The position numbers were made by a program, and so were the translations under genes. Source: Typhlomys cinereus (Eukaryota; Chordata; Mammalia; Rodentia; Platacanthomyidae). Taken from it: 64,000 bases of DNA. Numbering within the stretch: position 1 is the stretch's first letter; each line of letters starts with the position of its first letter. Under the pieces are notes generated by a model. It saw only the letters and a program-made list of their open reading frames with translations, was not told where the DNA came from and ran no database searches. The DNA is taken from assembly GCA_023101885.1 (NCBI GenBank), contig JALPQD010000007.1, positions 995,741 to 1,059,740 on the forward strand, given 5' to 3'. Shown here piece by piece: positions 22,445 to 34,379 of this stretch.

Positions 22445-22980
22445 TCCCCTCTACCTCCCTTTTTCCCAGTGACCCCTGCCCCCTCTATTCTGGAGCATCT
22501 TTCACTGTGCATATTAAATATCCCTCTGGGTATTCCTCTCTGATGAGGTGTAAGAATTCAGTGACATTGCCTAGAGCTCTTTTTTTGTGTTTCCTTTTAA
22601 GTATAGGAACACTATTGTGGCTGTTAATCCCCTGCCTCTAAGGATCATAGTGCCTGTGATCCATGCTAGACTTTGGGGGTTCGATTTTGCACAGGTCATA
22701 CAAAGTCCTATTATGATTACTTTGGCCCTAACTTGTATGCAGTATCTTGCATATCATTGCTCCTCCCCATCTTTAGGCTCTTACAGTCTTACCGCCCCCT
22801 CTTCTGCAAATTTCCCTGAGATTTAGGATGGGCAGAGAATAGGCTGGCCTGGTTCCAGGTGGTTGGTGTAGAGTCTCTTATTTTCTGAATTATAGTTTGT
22901 TGATATTTTTTTCAGTTTTGCTGCCCTTAGCTCCATCCAGATGGGTATTGGATGTCACCCCCTAGCCAGAGATAAAAGCC
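22445..22980 (-). mobile_element. L1 3'UTR segment right of the MaLR-like insertion
   Basis: Continues the L1 3'UTR (cctctgggtattcctctct, tctaaggatcatagtg) that begins at 20188. Compare 8560-9050 and 61400-61780. Confidence 0.85.
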
Positions 22981-23438
22981 TTTAAAATAGAATTTTATTA
23001 TAAGAGTAGATCCAAAGGTAGATGGAATAAGAGTAGGAGACTGCTGTGGGTTGGAGGTCAGTCTCCCATTTGCAGGATAGTTACCTTCTATCTGCCAGAA
23101 TCTACATCCTCCCTTTCTGGTGAGATCATACCTCATCAGACACAAGTGACCAGTAAGGAGAGTCTGAGAGCCCAACCAGATGTCTAATTACTTACTTGCC
23201 GTCCTTGATGGTGACCTATTTTCTCTGCTGTAGCATGATCCCCTCTCTCCTTGATCTGGCGGCCCTTCTTCCCCTTTCTTCCCTGCTTATAATCTTTGCA
23301 ATTACTGTAGGTATTACAGAAACTTATCTTTGAGTGTGTCTCTAAGTGGGTTTGATACTAAGAGCCACATATTAGGGAGTATATACAGTGCTTAATTTTC
23401 TGTGTCTGGGATATTTCACTCAAAATATTTTTTTCTAA

Positions 23439-24423
23439 TTACATCCATTTCTTGGCAATTTTCATTAATTCATCATTTTTGATGGCTGAGTAGTATTCCA
23501 TTGCATAAATATACCACATTTTCCTTATGCACTTGTCAACTGTTGGGCATTTGAGTTGATTCCATGATTTTGCTATTGTAAACAGTGCTGCTATGAACAT
23601 GGTCGTGCTTATGCTATCGAGGTGAACCTCTGCTGTATGGGGGGTTATTCCCAAAAGTGGAATTGCAGGGTCATATGGCATTTCAATCTTTAATTTCTTT
23701 AAGAATCTCCAGACGGCTCGCCAGAGTGGCTGTATGAGCCTGCATTCCCACCAGCAATTTAGGAGAGTTCCCCTCCTCCACATCCTCTCCAGCATTTGGT
23801 GGTGTTTGTATTGTGCATTTTTGCCATCCTGACTGGGGTGAGATGATATTTCAGGAAGGTTTTGATTTGCATTTCCCTGATGGCAAAAGATGCAGAGCAT
23901 TTTGTAATATATTTGTTAACCATTTTAATTTCATCACTGGTAAAGTTTCTTTTAAGTTCCAAGGCCCATTTTTTAATTGGCCCATTTGTTTCCTTGGTGT
24001 TTAATTTTCTAAGTTCTTTGTGCACTCTGGATAACAGAACACTATCGAAGATTTTCTCCCATTCTGTGGGTTGTCTTTGTGCTCTAGTTACAATCTCTTT
24101 ATCTGAACAAAGCTCTTTAATTTCACAAGATCCCATCTGTTGAGTTTTGGTTGTAGTGAAAGTGCTATTGGATTTTCGATTAGGAATTGTTGGCCTAGTC
24201 CAATCAGCTTGAGGGAGTTCCCTACCCTTTCATCTATGTTTTTTATAATCGCTAACCTCATATTGAGGTCCTTGATCCATTTGGAATTAAGTTTTATACA
24301 TAGCGACAAATTCAGGTGGAGTTTTAGTCTTCTGCACGTGGACAAACACATTTGCCAGCACCATTTGTTGAAGATACTGTTCTTTTTCCATCGGACTTTT
24401 TGGACCTCTTTGTCAAAGATCAA
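23439..24423 (-). pseudogene. L1 ORF2 C-terminal region, two overlapping frames
   Basis: Two - strand frames, 23759-24136 and 23439-23900, give consecutive parts of L1 ORF2: QRQPTEWEKIF, KKWALELKRNF, HLTPVRMAK, then WWECRLIQPLWRAVWRFLKK and YSAIKNDE. A frameshift separates them, and a further frame (24088-24423) continues upstream. Reverse-transcriptase catalytic motifs are not in an open frame. Not functional. Confidence 0.9.
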
Positions 24424-24690
24424 ATGGCTGTAATTGTGTGGGCTTATATCTCGGTCTTCAACCCTTATCCATTGATCTGTGTGTCTATTTTGGAGCTAGT
24501 ACCAGGCTGTTTTTATAACTATAGATTAGTAGTATAAACTAAGGTTTGGTATGGTGATATCTCCATCGGTGTTTTTGTTATTAAGGATTGCTTTTGTTAT
24601 CCTGGGTCTTCTGTGCCTCCATATGAATTTTGAAGAATTCAAAGAATTGCTTTGGGATTTTGATTGGTATAGCATTGAATGTGTATATTG

Positions 24691-24901
24691 TGTGGCTGGA
24701 GAGGTGGCTCAGGGGTTAAGCCTCTGCCTTGCAGGCAGAATACCCTGAGTTCGGATCCTAGACCCCATGTATGATGCCTGGCAGAAGCAGGGGTGGCCTG
24801 TGTTTCTGGTCCTGGTAGGGCAGGGCCTGTGAATCCCAGGGCAGAGTAAACAAGGAGAAGGTGGAGGTGTCCATGTTGGTTCCTGAGTTCGCCTTTGGTT
24901 C

Positions 24902-24947
<46 letters not shown>

Positions 24948-24992
24948 CATGCACATGTGCAATTGAATAAATGGATAAAAAAATTTTAAAAA
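24691..24992 (+). mobile_element. tRNA-derived SINE with long (AC)n tail, 14-bp TSD, inside L1
   Basis: tgtggctggagaggtggctc head, B box gagttcggatcc, (AC)n at about 24904-24945 and A-rich end. Flanked by gaatgtgtatattg (24677-24690 and 24993-25006, exact). Confidence 0.96.
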
Positions 24993-26100
24993 GAATGTGT
25001 ATATTGCCTTTGGTAGGATGCTCATTTTTATAATATTGATTCTGCCAATCCAGGAACATAGGAGGTCTTTCCATCTTCTGATGTCTTCTGCATTTTATTT
25101 CTACAGGGTTTTATAGTTTTTTTTTTTTTTTTTTGTAAAGGTCTCTTACTTCCTTGGTTAGGTTTATACCAAGGTATTTCAATTTTTTAGGGGCTATAAT
25201 AAATGGGATTTTCTCTCTCAGGGCTTTTTCACTTCTTTCATTCTGGGCATATAGGAAGGCCACTGATTTTTGTATATTTATATTATTTTGTATCCTCCTA
25301 CCCTGCTGAACTCCTGTATTAGTTCCAGGAACTTCCAAGTGGAGATTTTGGGATCACTCAGGTATATGATCATCTGCAAATAGAGATAACTTGACTTCTT
25401 CCTTGCTGATTTCAATCCCTTTTATCTTCCTTTTTTTGTCTTATGGCTTCAGCTAAGATTTCAAGTACAATATTGAATAGAAGTGGTGAGAGTGGACAAC
25501 CTTGTCTAATTCCTGATCGAAGGGGAATGCTTCAATTTTTTTCCCATTGAGTAATATCCTTGCTGTCTATTTTTTGTATACAGCTTTTATTATATTGATA
25601 AAGGTTCCTCTCATTCCAACCTTCTCTAGGGTTTTGATCATAAAGGACTGTTGGATCTTGTCAAAAGCTTTTTCTGCATCTATCAAGACTATCATGTGGT
25701 CTTAAATTTTGTATTGGTTTATATGGTGAATTACATTTATTAATTTGCATACGTTGAACCAACCTTGTGTGCCTGGGATAAAGCCTACTTAATCCCCGTG
25801 GATAATCTTTTTGATATGTTTTTGAATCCCATTTGCTAAGACTTTGTTGAGAATCTTTGCATCTGTATTCATCAAAATGATTGGCCTATAATTTTCTTTT
25901 TTAAGTGTATCTTTACTAGGTTTTGGGATTAAGGTTCCTTCCTTTGAAATTTGATGCAACAGTTTAAGGATTATTAGTGTTACTAGCTCTTTAAATGTCT
26001 AGTAGAACTCTATGCTGAATCTATCTGGTCCAGGACATTTTTTAGTGGGAAGATTTGAGATTACTTCATAGATTTACTCATATGTTATAAGACTATTTAA

Positions 26101-27821
26101 TGCCGCAGACCAGAGTTGCGGCCTCGAGACCAGGGCTCCCCAGGACCGGGTGGAGAACAGAACACACGCGGCTCCCTCTCGTCCGAGTGAATCCTGAACC
26201 CATTTATTGAAACTTTCATGACAACTTTTATACAGAAAATTTTGGGGTAAAGAATGTTACACCTACAACAGACATATAATTTTCTAGTCAGCAAAAATCA
26301 CCTTCAGGGTGGACATTTTTTCAAGAACCTAACCCATTGCTTCAGGGCAAAGGCACTTAACAGAAACATTCTCTCAGTATTTCCAAACTTATCTAATCTA
26401 TAATGCTTCACCGGATAGCTGTGGGGCTGAGCCCACATTTTAACTGCTTTTTTAAAATACAGAGGCAGAATGATCTCCTTTTGATTTTAGCAAGGAACAT
26501 ATTTTACAATTAACTATAGGAGTCCCCAACACCCCATAAGTCCCAGCATGAGCTTTGGCTGTTGTCCTATCCAGGTTGATACTCTCAGTCAGGCAGGTCG
26601 ACATAGGCACCAGGCATGGCAGCAGGTTCTAACTTGGGAAGATGTATGCAGCTCATGTAGTCTCTACTATCCAAGCTTAAACTACATCTCTAAGGAGGCC
26701 TTGACTTGGATACTCAAGGCCCATAAGCTATAGCTGATTCTGTCGATGGAGCACTACTGAGATATGCACTGAAGAAAACACTTAAGCAATATAATTACAA
26801 AAAGAATAACTTCTATAATAGCATCCTTCTATTCCTTTAATAGTAAGGTTGCTTATGTCTTCCTTTGAGGAATTCCAGAAGTGTATTGCCATCATTTAGA
26901 TGACCCATCTGTGAACCATGCATACTCCAAACCTGGGGTCCAGTCAGGCCCCATATGCCGAGGGTATCTCTTTCGAGGGTGTCTCTTTCGGGGCGGAGGC
27001 GATCATTGGTGGGAGTGCACTCAGATGGTCCATCTCTGTGATTTCTCATAAGAGTGCTGTTTGGGGTAGGAAAGACACGGCCCCCTTTGCTTCTGACATG
27101 GATTCTCCCAGTTTGGATTGCAAATACCATCTCCAGGGGCAGTCTTGGCATCTAGACTTTCTGGCATGATGGTCTCTTCCTTGGCCTTCAGCCAGGGTAA
27201 GAGGGTATCACAGTTTCTTTTAAGGTTCTGGTGGACTGAGAGCATAGTCTTGTCCTTCTGGAATTTCTGAGTTAGTACGTAGGTGGGAATTTTACCCACC
27301 TATGTTTTAAGACTCTAGAAGTTATTCTCTAATTTCCTTAAAATCAGTGCACACATTCTGATTAACAAGTCTACTTATTGTAAATGACTAGACATGAAAT
27401 TTCTATTTAGTATTTGACTGAAACTTAAAAAGCAGGCTTCTTCTCTAGAACAGAGAGCAGGAAGCTAGTTCCAAAAACCCTAAGAAAGGGCACTCCTAAA
27501 TTCCAGAAGGATTCTTCCTGCCAGAGGCAAAACTTGAATTATCCCAAACAAAACCTAGGTAAAAATGCTTAGCACCTGTCCATGGGCTTTATTGTGGCAT
27601 ACCGAGAAATTCCTAGCACTTGCCCATGGGGTTACTGTGACCTTCCCAGGGAACAGGCTTTAGGCCTGAACTGGGAAGAAACACCAAGACCTGACAATTC
27701 CCATATTTTTCCTTATTTCTCTAAAATAAAGCCATTTCTTTATCCCAAAACATGTTACTTTGAATCCACCTTTTCCAAACTGAGACATATTCTACCAGAT
27801 TAGTTGGATAGGAGCGCGGCA
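26101..27821 (-). mobile_element. Long MMTV-like class II (ERVK) solo LTR, 6-bp TSD atttaa
   Basis: 1721 bp with termini TGCCGC and GCGGCA, flanked by the exact 6-bp duplication atttaa (26095-26100 and 27822-27827). Removing it restores L1 sequence. On - there is a TATAAAAG (26225-26232) about 20 bp before AATAAA (26203-26208), then a GC-richer U5. That gives a very long U3 and a short R. Termini, length and 6-bp duplication recall mouse-mammary-tumour-virus-type LTRs. U3 contains two overlapping - strand open stretches (27021-27299 and 26837-27151) that I do not recognise. No internal viral sequence remains. Confidence 0.8.
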
Positions 27822-27856
27822 ATTTAAATAATTTATAACTTCCTGATTCAATTTAG

Positions 27857-27928
27857 TTAAGTTATGCTTACTTAGGAATTCATCCATTTCTTTTAGTTAT
27901 GCTTACTTAGGAATTCATCCATTTCTTT
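27857..27928. repeat. Short tandem duplication (about 36 bp, two copies)
   Basis: agttatgcttacttaggaat plus the next 15 bases occur twice in a row inside the L1. Confidence 0.9.
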
Positions 27929-28485
27929 TGTGTTGTCAAATTTCCCAGAGGATAAGTTTTTGAAATATGATGTTGTAATTCTCTGAATTTCTTGGGTATT
28001 AGTAGTGATAACCCAATTTTCATTTCTCTCTTGCTTTTGGTTAATTTAGCTAGGGGTGTATCAATCTTATTGATTTTCTTCAAATAACCAGCTATTTAAC
28101 TGGTTGATTCTCTGTATCTTTTCTTAATCTCATTTTCGGATATTTCTCCCCTTATTTTGCTAATCTCCTCTCCTCTACTGCTTTTGGGATCAGATTGCTC
28201 TTCTCTCTCTAAAGCTTTAAGTTGCATAGTTATTTATTTGTGATGTTTCCGTTTTTTTGATGTAGGCATTAAGAAGTATGAACTTACCTCTTAGGACAGC
28301 TTTCATTGTGTCCCAAAGATTTTGGTAAGCTGTATTTTCATTATCGTTCACTTCCAGGAAATCTTGATTTTCTTTTGTAATTTCTTCCTGAATCCAATTC
28401 TCATTCAGCATCATAGTGTTAAGTTTCCAGGAGTTAGTGTATTTTCTGTTGTTTGTTGTGTTGCGGATGTCAAGCTTTAGGCCAG

Positions 28486-29758
28486 TGTGGCTGGTCTTCT
28501 GTGCTGTTCGTCTGCATTTCCACTTCAGTTTCAGCAGCCATTATGCTCCTTTTCCTACTTCTGGCAACAAGGCTGAGCATTTCTGCCTCCAACTAGTTTT
28601 TAATAGGGTCACAAGTATCCAAGTTGAGGATAACCTTGACTCCCAATTCTCTTGCTTTCAACTTCCAAGTGCTAGGGTCATTCTAGGTCTCACACTTGGT
28701 TTCTTAGCAGCTCTTTGGGGATTCAGTTATGGTGTGGGGTAGGGAAGGAAATGCTCAAGTCCGAGATCTACATTTTTTGAAGACAGATGCCAAGGGCATC
28801 CCTCACAGTCTCAGTTGCAGTGTGCCTCCTATTCCAGCATAGTTCTATGTGTAAGTATGTTGACCTTCCCACAAGGGGCAGGGATGGATCTTGTCCTGTC
28901 TTGAACTGGGTTAAAGGGCAGGTGTTTTTTACATATTACTTCCTGTTCTTTGGATGCCATCTAGACATTGATTAGCATACCTAAAGGATGGTCACAGAGC
29001 TTTATCATTTACCATGTTCCTGACCTATAAGCAGGCTGATCTTTTTCCACCCTGTATGGAGCCAATAGGGCCTATTAACATGTCTAAATATTGGTAGGGC
29101 TTCTTTGGTGGTGGTGGTCCCACCTGTTGTGGACTTTGCACCTGCAGTCTGTCACCACTCTGTGCAGTGTATAGGTTCTATAATAAACTTCACTTGGTTT
29201 TCGGCTTTTCCAAGATCCCCTCTTCACCCAGCTTGACTTAATTCTTGCTGATCACCCTCTGGTACCCATCAGGATTGAGAGGTAAGTGTGCTGGTCATAG
29301 GACCCTGTAGTGTGGAAATACATAATGATGATCTCAGTATCCAGTTAATGAGGATTTCAACTTAGAAGCTAGAATCATGCAAATCTCTCCTATCTCAAAA
29401 AGTATGTGAATGGATGTCTTCCTTTGTATTCACAGAGATTATGTACCCAATACAACAATTGGCTTTTTTAAATCAATTTTTAAACATTTTTATTGCTCTC
29501 TGAAATAAACTCTGAATCTCTTTGTTATTTGTTGTCCATTACCCACTTTCCCACTCCAGAGTGCTGGATAACCTACATACTTTCTATAATTTTCTTATTC
29601 TGGACATTTCGCATAAATGAAATCATACAACATGTGGTTCTTTCTGATTGGTGTTTCCTTTCAGTCTGTTCCTAAGCACAGATGTAGAGTTCTTCTAGGT
29701 CTATACTGAAAAGAAATGCCACTCTATCTGTATTATAGTAAGCATAACAGTTTATGTT
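28486..29758. other. Unresolved sequence with Alu/B1-like scrap and LTR-like 3' end
   Basis: 28620-28690 resembles a reversed Alu/B1 segment (accttgactcccaattctc, caagtgctaggg). 29080-29250 has an AATAAA (about 29182) followed by a GC-richer stretch, as in an LTR R-U5, but no boundaries or duplication could be set. No open frame of interest. Confidence 0.35.
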
Positions 29759-29775
29759 TTATTATTAAATAATAT

Positions 29776-31147
29776 ATATATTTAAAAACCAAACTGTTTA
29801 TTATTGCTTTTTGCCATTTGGTTAGCATTTTGCACACAGGCTTCGATCTTTGGAATACCCTGGATTCACTAGAAAGACACTTTAAATGAAGTTTTGTACA
29901 ATAGAAACTTCGCAGCAGTCAAAATTTAGACTTTTCTGAAAACATTTAACTTTGATCAAAGCACCAGAACTACACAAATGCAGAATGAAAACAGCATTTC
30001 AACTCCACCAAAAGTAGTCATCATAAAAGTTGTAAAAGTCACCTAACTTCATTAACACTGTTCACTTTAAACAGAAGACAGTAGAAAATATTGTCCACAA
30101 ATAATATCCCACCTCTACCGCAGGTTTCAGAAAATCTTCAATGTCATGCTTTAATAGTGACAAGGTGAGTAGAATTGAGATCTGGAACATGATCTATATC
30201 CTTCACAACTATAGTAAGGTGAAGGTGACCACTTTCTGTAAATCTGATCACTGTCTTGAGTAGCTCTGCATCCACCTCCTCCTCCACCACCTCCTCTGTA
30301 TGCTCTGCTGTAGTAGTCCCGATCATCATAACCTCCATCATATCCTCTGTCATAATAGTCCCCAAGAGCTGCCATAGGTGGGTCTCCCCATATAAATTCC
30401 TGGTGTTGGGGTATGTGGTCTTTTCGTTATTGAGAAATCAACTCTAATTCTTCGTCCATCCAGCTCCATTCCATTAGCACGTTCTTTAGCCTCCTTGGTG
30501 TTGTCTACATTTTCAAAATATCCAAAGGCAAATCCTCTTGAGCACCTAGATTGTTGGTCATGTATGATAGACACATCAGCAATGGGGCCATATTTAGAGA
30601 ACACTTCACTCAGATCTCTTTCTGTGGTGTACAAACTCAATCCAAACACTCCAAAACAACAGTTGTTGTCAGGATTTGCCCGATTCCCAACATGAAGCAT
30701 CCGAGTTGACATGGGAGAATGACTGTGGCTGTGCCATCTATGGTAATCTCTACTATAAGACCTGGTTCAGGAACGTCTATGAGAGCATGATCTAGAATGT
30801 GACCTTGTATAATGCCTCTGAAAACTTCTGGATCTAGACTGAGATTCAGATCTGGATCTGGACTTGGATCTGGAACACCTGGAATCTTCTTTGGACTGAG
30901 AACTTGCAGGGGTATGCGTGGCAGATTTCCCAGATCCGTGAGCACTTGCACTTCTGGAAGGAGAGTGGGATTCCCGCTCGCCATAGTTCTGCTCACCGCT
31001 GTTACTCATGACTTTCCGCTGCCGTCGCCATTCCCGGGCTCCTTCCAAAGCTGCCCATCACTCGCACCTCCTCTGAACAGGTTCCGCCACAGTCTCGCCA
31101 GACACCCCACAGTGTGCATGCGTCTGTGAGAGACTGAGAACTGAGAT
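29776..31147 (-). pseudogene. TRA2B: TRA2B processed pseudogene, 17-bp TSD
   Basis: An intronless copy of the transformer-2 beta splicing-factor mRNA. On -, the start ATG is at 31009 ([20 protein letters not shown]), then the first RS domain and an RRM with the RNP-like [12 protein letters not shown] and [10 protein letters not shown] (30350-30712). The Gly-rich linker and second RS domain follow, ending near 30151. Defects: an in-frame TGA at 30767-30769 in RS1, a 5-nt deletion shifting frame at about 30366-30372, and substitutions of RS arginines. Former 5'UTR (31010-31147) and 3'UTR with AATAAA (about 29797) are retained. The duplication ttattattaaataatat (29759-29775 and 31148-31164) proves L1-type insertion. 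The gene normally acts in nuclear exon-inclusion control; this copy should not. Confidence 0.96.
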
Positions 31148-31164
31148 TTATTATTAAATAATAT

Positions 31165-32147
31165 TTTATATCATAATTGCATGTTTCCCACTTGGACAGC
31201 AATAGTTTTTTATCCACTTATATTGTAAATAATAGTGGTTATGACATTTATGTACAAGTTTTTGTATGGATGGAAGTTTTTAAGTCTGTTACATCTCTAC
31301 CTAGGGATCCTGTAGAGGAATAATCAAACTCCCATCGTGGATGTACATGGTGATGTTCCTACCCATAGTTGTTTAGTTTTCTGATTTCTTTGCACCCTTC
31401 TAAACATGTATTATTCTCTTCCTGGCTATTTATTAGTGTCTCATTGTGGTTTTGACTTGCTTTTCCATAGAAACTGATGATACTGAACATTTATTAATAG
31501 TTACTTGCTATTTGGATACCTTCTCTGAAGAGAAGTGAAGTTCATTCAATTTCTTCCCCTTTTTTTTTCTACTTATTCATTTTGGAATAAGTTCTTGCTG
31601 GTATTCTAGATTATCCTTGATCCTCCCACTTCAGCTTCTGAGTCCAAGGATTATGGGAATGTGCCAGCAGCTTGTATTTTATTACCAAATCTTACTTCAT
31701 GTATTCTAAATTAAAGCCTTTTTTTCCCTCAGAGTCCTGAGTGCAAGGAATACAGTTGTACCCAGTCAAGTCTGGCTGTATTCTAAGATATCTTGTTTTT
31801 CAGGTTGTCTTCATTAATGTCTAGTCTGCTTTTAAATGATCTATTGAGATCTTAACTGCATTTATTGCTGTTTTTAAGTTCTAAAATTTGATTGTGCCTC
31901 TCTGTTTTAGTTATTTTTTCCTGTATATTAATTACTTTTCTTTCTTAAGAAAAGACGTGTGTGTTTATTGTGTGTGTGGAGGTGTGCATACCTGTGCTGT
32001 GCCACCTCTTCAGCCCCTCCTTATATATTTTAAGCTTATTTAATATTTAAGAACCCACATATCTGAATTATCCATTAGTCTCTTTCTATTGTTCATTTTT
32101 TCTTTTCTTTCTTGATTGATACTTTATTTTATATTAAATAACAGTGT

Positions 32148-32190
<43 letters not shown>

Positions 32191-33667
32191 TGTGCATGCA
32201 CACGTGTATGTTTTGCATGGTCTCTGTACCCAGGGGGACTTTTAGAACTCATCATCTTACTACATAGCTGATGCTGTCTGTCTATTACATCGTGGCAGTC
32301 CTTCTGACTCAGGATACCAAGTGCTGTGATTAGAGATGTATATGACTCCCCACCACCACTTTTAATGTGTGTCAGTCACTTGATGAATGAGGTCTTACAA
32401 ATGGGTCATGAATAACAGTGGACCTCACTTAATGCTGTCAATTTGCTTTGGGTAGACAGCTGGTTCATAGCTCTAGGATAAAATTGGTATCTTAATCCTG
32501 AAATACCACTTGAACACCCAATGAGAAATGCCTACACTTGTGAACCAGTGGGAGCAAAGTTAAGTAACACTCTGTGACTATTAATTCATGTGTTCTGAAA
32601 CATTCCTCACCTCTTCACCAGTGTGCATAGATGCTATTTCCTTGGAATCTTCTACTGTTCTGATGGTGCTTGAGAGCGATGGGATCCATTTATCTCATCC
32701 CAAAATTTGCCACAACTCTGTCACATGAACTAATTTGCACCCATAAGCCAATGACTGCTTTGAATTCAACAGACAGTAGATATTTTTTACAAGGTGTATA
32801 AGGATATTTTTCTACCCAGCATCAGTGAAGGTGCAGTTTATGAATAGTTATGTCCACATTCTCAAGCTTTGTAAAATATATCAGAGAATGTATACCTACA
32901 TCTGGGTATAATATCAAGTTAATATCTATTTTCAAGACCTCTCCACTACACTCTCCTTACCACAAAAGGGAAAATGTGATCCCAAGACGGTCAACCATTC
33001 CTGAGTTTGGTGGCTTAAATAATACAGTATTAGAGTGAAGAGAACTAGAGTGGAATGTACCATGGGAAATTTAACATGAGTTGGCATCTGAAACCCAACC
33101 TTTGTATTTCAAACATCACAAGAGGCCACTACAGTTGCTGTCAAATTACAGCAATAAAGCCTTGAATACTTTGCGTCACTGTCATTCAGAATCAAATTAT
33201 GGTCTTAGATGTATTATCAGCCCAAGCAGAAGGAAATTGTACAATATTTAATAATAAAGTATATTGTTTTTGGACTTATAATTCACAGAGTTAAACAAAA
33301 GTTTAAGGGAGATGATGAAATTCTACTCAAATCTAAACTTTAATATCTATCAAAAACTCATGGGAAAAATTCTTTACTTGGATCCTTAAAAAACTTGAAA
33401 CAGTTATAAATTACCCCCAGTAGGACAACTGCCTTTACTTTTTGATTTTATTTTGAGCTGGATGCATTTTGGTCCATGAAGGCTAAGCATAATAAAATAC
33501 TTGTACTATGTAGTATATAAAAATCATTAAGGTTAAAAGTGCTAATACTCCAGTCACCGACCAAGAACCTGAAACTGAACTGGAACTTTTCCATCCAAAA
33601 ACTGACAGAATATGGAAATATACTCATTAACATCTTAGGAAAAGGCAACTATAAAATAAGGAGCATC
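31165..33667. other. AT-rich intergenic sequence with SINE scraps and a (TG)n repeat
   Basis: 31590-31680 and 32270-32345 resemble reversed Alu/B1-type fragments. 31950-32020 ends cacctcttcagcccc, the reversed head of a tRNA-type SINE. A (TG)n repeat lies at about 32144-32190. No gene seen. Confidence 0.5.
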
Positions 33668-33845
33668 ATACTTTTTTTCCCCAATCATATAAGCTCAATA
33701 GGTATCCAGGTCCTCCTCCTCCCTCCACTTCCAGTCCTCACTGAACCTTTCCCTCCACCCCCTCCTCTCACCTTCTCCCTCCCTTTTTCCTAGTGCTTCC
33801 CCCGCCCCATCCCCTGGAGTATTCCCTTGTGTGAATGACAAACTT
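33668..33845 (-). mobile_element. LINE-1 3'UTR fragment
   Basis: T-rich start, then atcatataagctcaataggt and the pyrimidine-rich tract shared with other L1 3'UTRs in the window. Stops near cccttgtgtgaatgac. Confidence 0.7.
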
Positions 33846-34012
33846 ACCTCAGCAATCATCCTGGATTGCTTTTACCTCCTCTTTGCTTCATTCTGAGATT
33901 CCAAAGACTGGAAGTGCAGGCTGGTGTTTTTCTCTGGGACCTGGGCTCTGAACTCAGAACCTTTTGCTTACAAGGCAGAGTTTAAGCCCTGAACCATGTC
34001 TCCAACTCTGAC
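33846..34012 (-). mobile_element. Degenerate tRNA-derived SINE
   Basis: Reversed head gaaccatgtctccaactctg, and B-box region tctgaactcagaaccttttg followed by cttacaaggcagag. Many changes; no duplication seen. Confidence 0.6.
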
Positions 34013-34379
34013 CCTTTTTTAAATATTGTTAAGTCTTGATATACAGAAAAATGAAGGCATGAAATATGTATACCTAATGACAATGGGAGAAATTTACTGA
34101 TTTATGCTAACATATGTAAAATATAAATTATACTGAATGGAAATAGAATTGACATTCATCTGTATAAAAATTCAAATTGTACCAAGAAACTTTGAATTAT
34201 TTTGAAGGTGGAATGTATTTATGAGTGAATTTATAAGGTTCCAATAATAAGACCTGCATATATTTGACATAATGAATGTTTTAAACAGAAGTACATCTAT
34301 TATCAATTACACATCCTAAATTGTAGAGAAAATTATACAATAAAATCACAAAAATAATTGTACTATTGGGAGTCCTGTT

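Larger units (their letters stand above)
20188..28485 (-). mobile_element. 5'-truncated LINE-1 with three later insertions
   Basis: After subtracting the MaLR-like element (20310-22444), a SINE (24691-24992) and an LTR (26101-27821), about 4.1 kb of L1 remains. That is 3'UTR plus ORF2 from about residue 215 to the C-terminus. The T-rich end at 20188 is the poly-A tail on -. Recognisable - strand motifs include the ORF2 C-terminal block (23439-23900) and the early segment AYQNLWDTMKAVLRGKF (28217-28414). The left end abuts the V2R pseudogene. No clear TSD found. Confidence 0.88.

Noticed and set aside
30350..31048. Functional TRA2B-like gene
   Set aside because: Intronless, flanked by a TSD, with an in-frame stop at 30767 and a frameshift near 30370.
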